From assembly GCA_024401695.1 (NCBI GenBank), contig JAKSKN010000003.1:124001-188000 (forward strand): a DNA stretch of 64,000 bases, written 5' to 3'. Under the pieces are notes generated by a model, which did not search any database, was not told the origin of the DNA, and was given only the letters and a program-made list of their open reading frames with translations. The position numbers and the translations under genes are program-made. Shown here piece after piece: positions 62,261 to 64,000 of the stretch; within the stretch, counting starts at the first letter, position 1; each line of letters starts with the position of its first letter. Source of the stretch: Bacteroidales bacterium (GTDB taxonomy: Bacteria > Bacteroidota > Bacteroidia > Bacteroidales > UBA932).

Positions 62261-63268
62261 ATGGCAATCTTAGCATTTCAGAAACCAGACAAGGTGATAA
62301 TGCTCGAAAGCACCGACACTGTCGGCCGTTTTGAATTCCGCCCTCTTGAGCCGGGTTACGGTGTGACTATCGGTAATGCTCTCCGCCGCATCCTGTTGGC
62401 CTCTTTGGAAGGATTTGCTATCTCTCAGATCAAGATCTCCGGCGTTGACCAGGAGTTCGCCACCATCCCCGGTGTGATCGAGGGTATGCAGGACATCATC
62501 CTTAACCTGAAGCAGGTCCGCTTCCGCCGTATGGTTGAGACTGTTGATTCAGAAACAGCCAATATCGTAGTCAGCGGCAAGCAGGAGTTTACCGCAGAGG
62601 AAATCTCCAAGGGATTGTCTTCATTCAAGGTGTTGAATCCGGAGCAGCACATCTGCTCTCTTGAGCCTTCAGTCAAGCTTGAAATCGCCATCACCATCAC
62701 AAAGGGTCGCGGTTTCGTGCCGGCTGACGAACTCAGGGATGAGAATACTCCTATCGGAACCATTCCGGTAGACGCCATCTATACTCCTATCCGCAAGGTT
62801 AACTGGAGCGTGGAGCCTTGGCGTGTTGAGCAGAAGACCGACTTCGACAAGCTCAATCTTGAGATTGTAACAGATGGATCCATCTCTCCTAATGCTGCAT
62901 TGCAGGAAGCTGCAAGCATCCTGATCTACCACTTCAAGCTCTTCACCGACGACAAGAAGATGTCTCTCGAGAGCGCAGTGGAATCAGACAGCAAGGAGCT
63001 CGATGAGGAGTCTCTCCGCATGAGGCACCTCCTCCTGACCAAGCTCTCCGATATGGGACTTTCAGTACGTGCATTCAACTGCCTCAAGGCAGCCGATATC
63101 GACACCTTCGCTGACCTTGTCTCATACTCACGTGCTGAGCTTATGAAGTTCCGTAATTTCGGCCGCAAGTCTCTCAATGAGATTGACCTCCTGGTCGAGA
63201 AGATGAAGCTCTCATTCGGTATGGATGTCACCAAGTATAATATTGAACCTAAGAAAAAGAATATCTAA
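62261..63268 (+). CDS. rpoA: RNA polymerase alpha subunit
   Basis: 335 aa. N-terminal dimerisation domain (about 20-235: [33 protein letters not shown]) and the C-terminal HhH domain (about 260-325: [40 protein letters not shown]) that binds activators and UP elements. Two bases separate it from rplQ. Confidence 0.97.
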   Translation: MAILAFQKPDKVIMLESTDTVGRFEFRPLEPGYGVTIGNALRRILLASLEGFAISQIKISGVDQEFATIPGVIEGMQDIILNLKQVRFRRMVETVDSETANIVVSGKQEFTAEEISKGLSSFKVLNPEQHICSLEPSVKLEIAITITKGRGFVPADELRDENTPIGTIPVDAIYTPIRKVNWSVEPWRVEQKTDFDKLNLEIVTDGSISPNAALQEAASILIYHFKLFTDDKKMSLESAVESDSKELDEESLRMRHLLLTKLSDMGLSVRAFNCLKAADIDTFADLVSYSRAELMKFRNFGRKSLNEIDLLVEKMKLSFGMDVTKYNIEPKKKNI

Positions 63269-63270
63269 AG

Positions 63271-63759
63271 ATGAGACATAATAAAGCTATCAATCATCTC
63301 GGACGCCAGAGCGGTCACCGCAAGGCCCTCCTCGCCAATATGGCAACTTCTCTTATCCTCAATAAGAGAATCACCACCACAGTGGCAAAGGCCAAGGCTC
63401 TCAAGAGCTATGTTGAGCCGCTCATCACCAAGTCAATGGACGACACCACCCACAACCGTCGCGTCGTGTTCAGCTACCTCAAGAACAAAGAAGCCATCAC
63501 TGAACTCTTCCGCACGATTGCACCTAAGGTCGCTGACCGTCCGGGCGGATACACCCGCGTTCTCCACGTCGGCTTCCGTCAGGGAGATGCCGCCGAAATG
63601 GCTTTGATCGAGCTTGTTGACTTCAACGAGGCAGCACTCGCTACCTCTGCAAAGGCAGCCAAGAAGACCACCCGCCGCAGCAAGGCCAAGAAGGCAGAAG
63701 CTGCTGCAGAGGCTCCAGCTGCAGAAGCTCCAGCAGCCGAGGAAGCAAAGGCAGAGTAA
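63271..63759 (+). CDS. rplQ: 50S ribosomal protein L17
   Basis: 162 aa. [39 protein letters not shown] and [20 protein letters not shown]. The last ~38 residues are a Lys then Ala/Glu/Pro-rich tail, longer than in E. coli and common in this phylum. Last gene of the alpha block. Confidence 0.97.
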   Translation: MRHNKAINHLGRQSGHRKALLANMATSLILNKRITTTVAKAKALKSYVEPLITKSMDDTTHNRRVVFSYLKNKEAITELFRTIAPKVADRPGGYTRVLHVGFRQGDAAEMALIELVDFNEAALATSAKAAKKTTRRSKAKKAEAAAEAPAAEAPAAEEAKAE

Positions 63760-63780
63760 TCAAGACTCAATAGAAAAAAA

Positions 63781-63812
63781 GGCGTTCGCTCATACGGCGG
63801 ACGCCTTTTTTT
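63781..63812 (+). terminator. Rho-independent terminator after rplQ
   Basis: A 9-bp stem GGCGTTCGC/GCGGACGCC (one G-U), a short loop, then seven T residues. An A-run precedes it, so it can also serve the minus-strand gene that ends at 63829. Confidence 0.88.
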
Positions 63813-63828
63813 GTGAGTTTCTGTCTTA

Positions 63829-64000
63829 TCAGAATTCAAGCGTCCCGAAGAACTCGGGGCGGTGGAAGTCGGGCTTCTCGGTCTCGATCGGATTCCAGCT
63901 GGCGAAGTGCTTGTGGGCAGTGAGGTTGCCGCACTTGTAGAAATTTGCTTCGACCGAGTGTGGCAGTGCGCTGCCGTCAAGGCCCAGTAGGTCGAACGGG
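63829..64000 (-). CDS. C-terminal fragment, CBM9-like carbohydrate-binding domain
   Basis: Open at the right edge; 56 residues plus a TGA stop are visible. The end (EANFYKCG, HFASWNPIETEKPDFHRPEF, FGTLEF) resembles the C-terminus of family 9-like carbohydrate-binding proteins, with the NFY and W-P-x-x-T...FHRPEFFG pattern. Such domains bind glycans in secreted Bacteroidota proteins. Too short to judge the rest. Confidence 0.6.
   Translation of the reverse strand, partial: PFDLLGLDGSALPHSVEANFYKCGNLTAHKHFASWNPIETEKPDFHRPEFFGTLEF

Overview
The window is chromosomal DNA from a member of the Bacteroidota, almost certainly order Bacteroidales. Supporting signs are the many Bacteroidota-type -7 boxes (TAnnTTTG), the general lack of Shine-Dalgarno sequences outside a few ribosomal genes, and typical families: S46 dipeptidyl-peptidase, DUF4270, DUF4294, DUF3098, FISUMP-domain lipoproteins, an N-domain-only glycogen-synthase-like protein, fused aspartokinase/homoserine dehydrogenase and an EF-G paralogue. 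I cannot name the genus. No rRNA, tRNA, CRISPR array, insertion sequence or phage gene was seen, and no stretch above 300 bases lacks a gene.

Layout. 1-2653: end of a YfhO-like membrane protein, ksgA, an M28 peptidase lipoprotein and a PspC protein with an ECF-sigma-like promoter. 2705-5681: a divergent EF-G-like factor that has lost key GTPase residues, a tiny HTH-like protein and an XRE regulator. 5709-11160: rnhB, an S46 peptidase and mrp as an overlapping operon, then aspS. 11168-17825: a TPR/LuxR membrane regulator divergent from two FISUMP lipoproteins, murB and a small outer-membrane barrel. 17876-24924: an eight-gene operon for a tripartite ABC-2 exporter (TolC, adaptor, two ATPases, two permeases) with a nitroreductase and a metallo-beta-lactamase-fold hydrolase. 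24902-28580: on the opposite strand, a compact type II fatty-acid or polyene-like operon (long ACP, dehydratase, Cys-less ketosynthase homologue, ketosynthase, ketoreductase, lipoprotein) whose 3' end overlaps the exporter operon. 28667-35354: murA (fosfomycin-insensitive type, Asp for Cys), then thrA, dapB, dapA, dapF and ddh, which carry aspartate to threonine and lysine precursors and meso-diaminopimelate for peptidoglycan. 35357-40103: cdaA, mutS2, yraN and manC on the minus strand.

40233-63759 holds the S10-spc-alpha ribosomal supercluster, but it is broken. The left part (rplC to rpsC) starts without rpsJ and ends in a strong terminator. About 9.1 kb of unrelated genes follow (uvrC, pnuC, acpP, DUF4270, a glycogen-synthase-like gene, ftsX, DUF3098, uppP, lpxH, DUF4294). 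The right part (rplP to rplQ, including secY, map, infA, rpmJ and rpoA) then resumes under its own promoter, and the two promoters look alike. The window ends in a minus-strand fragment resembling a CBM9-like domain.

Main points for follow-up are the split ribosomal cluster, the GTPase-defective EF-G paralogue, the small fatty-acid or polyene operon facing an exporter, a recurring arrangement in which a -7 box lies only 4-7 nt before the start codon (probable leaderless mRNAs), the 20-bp palindrome between divergent envelope genes, and a ThrA about 110 residues shorter than usual in its regulatory region.
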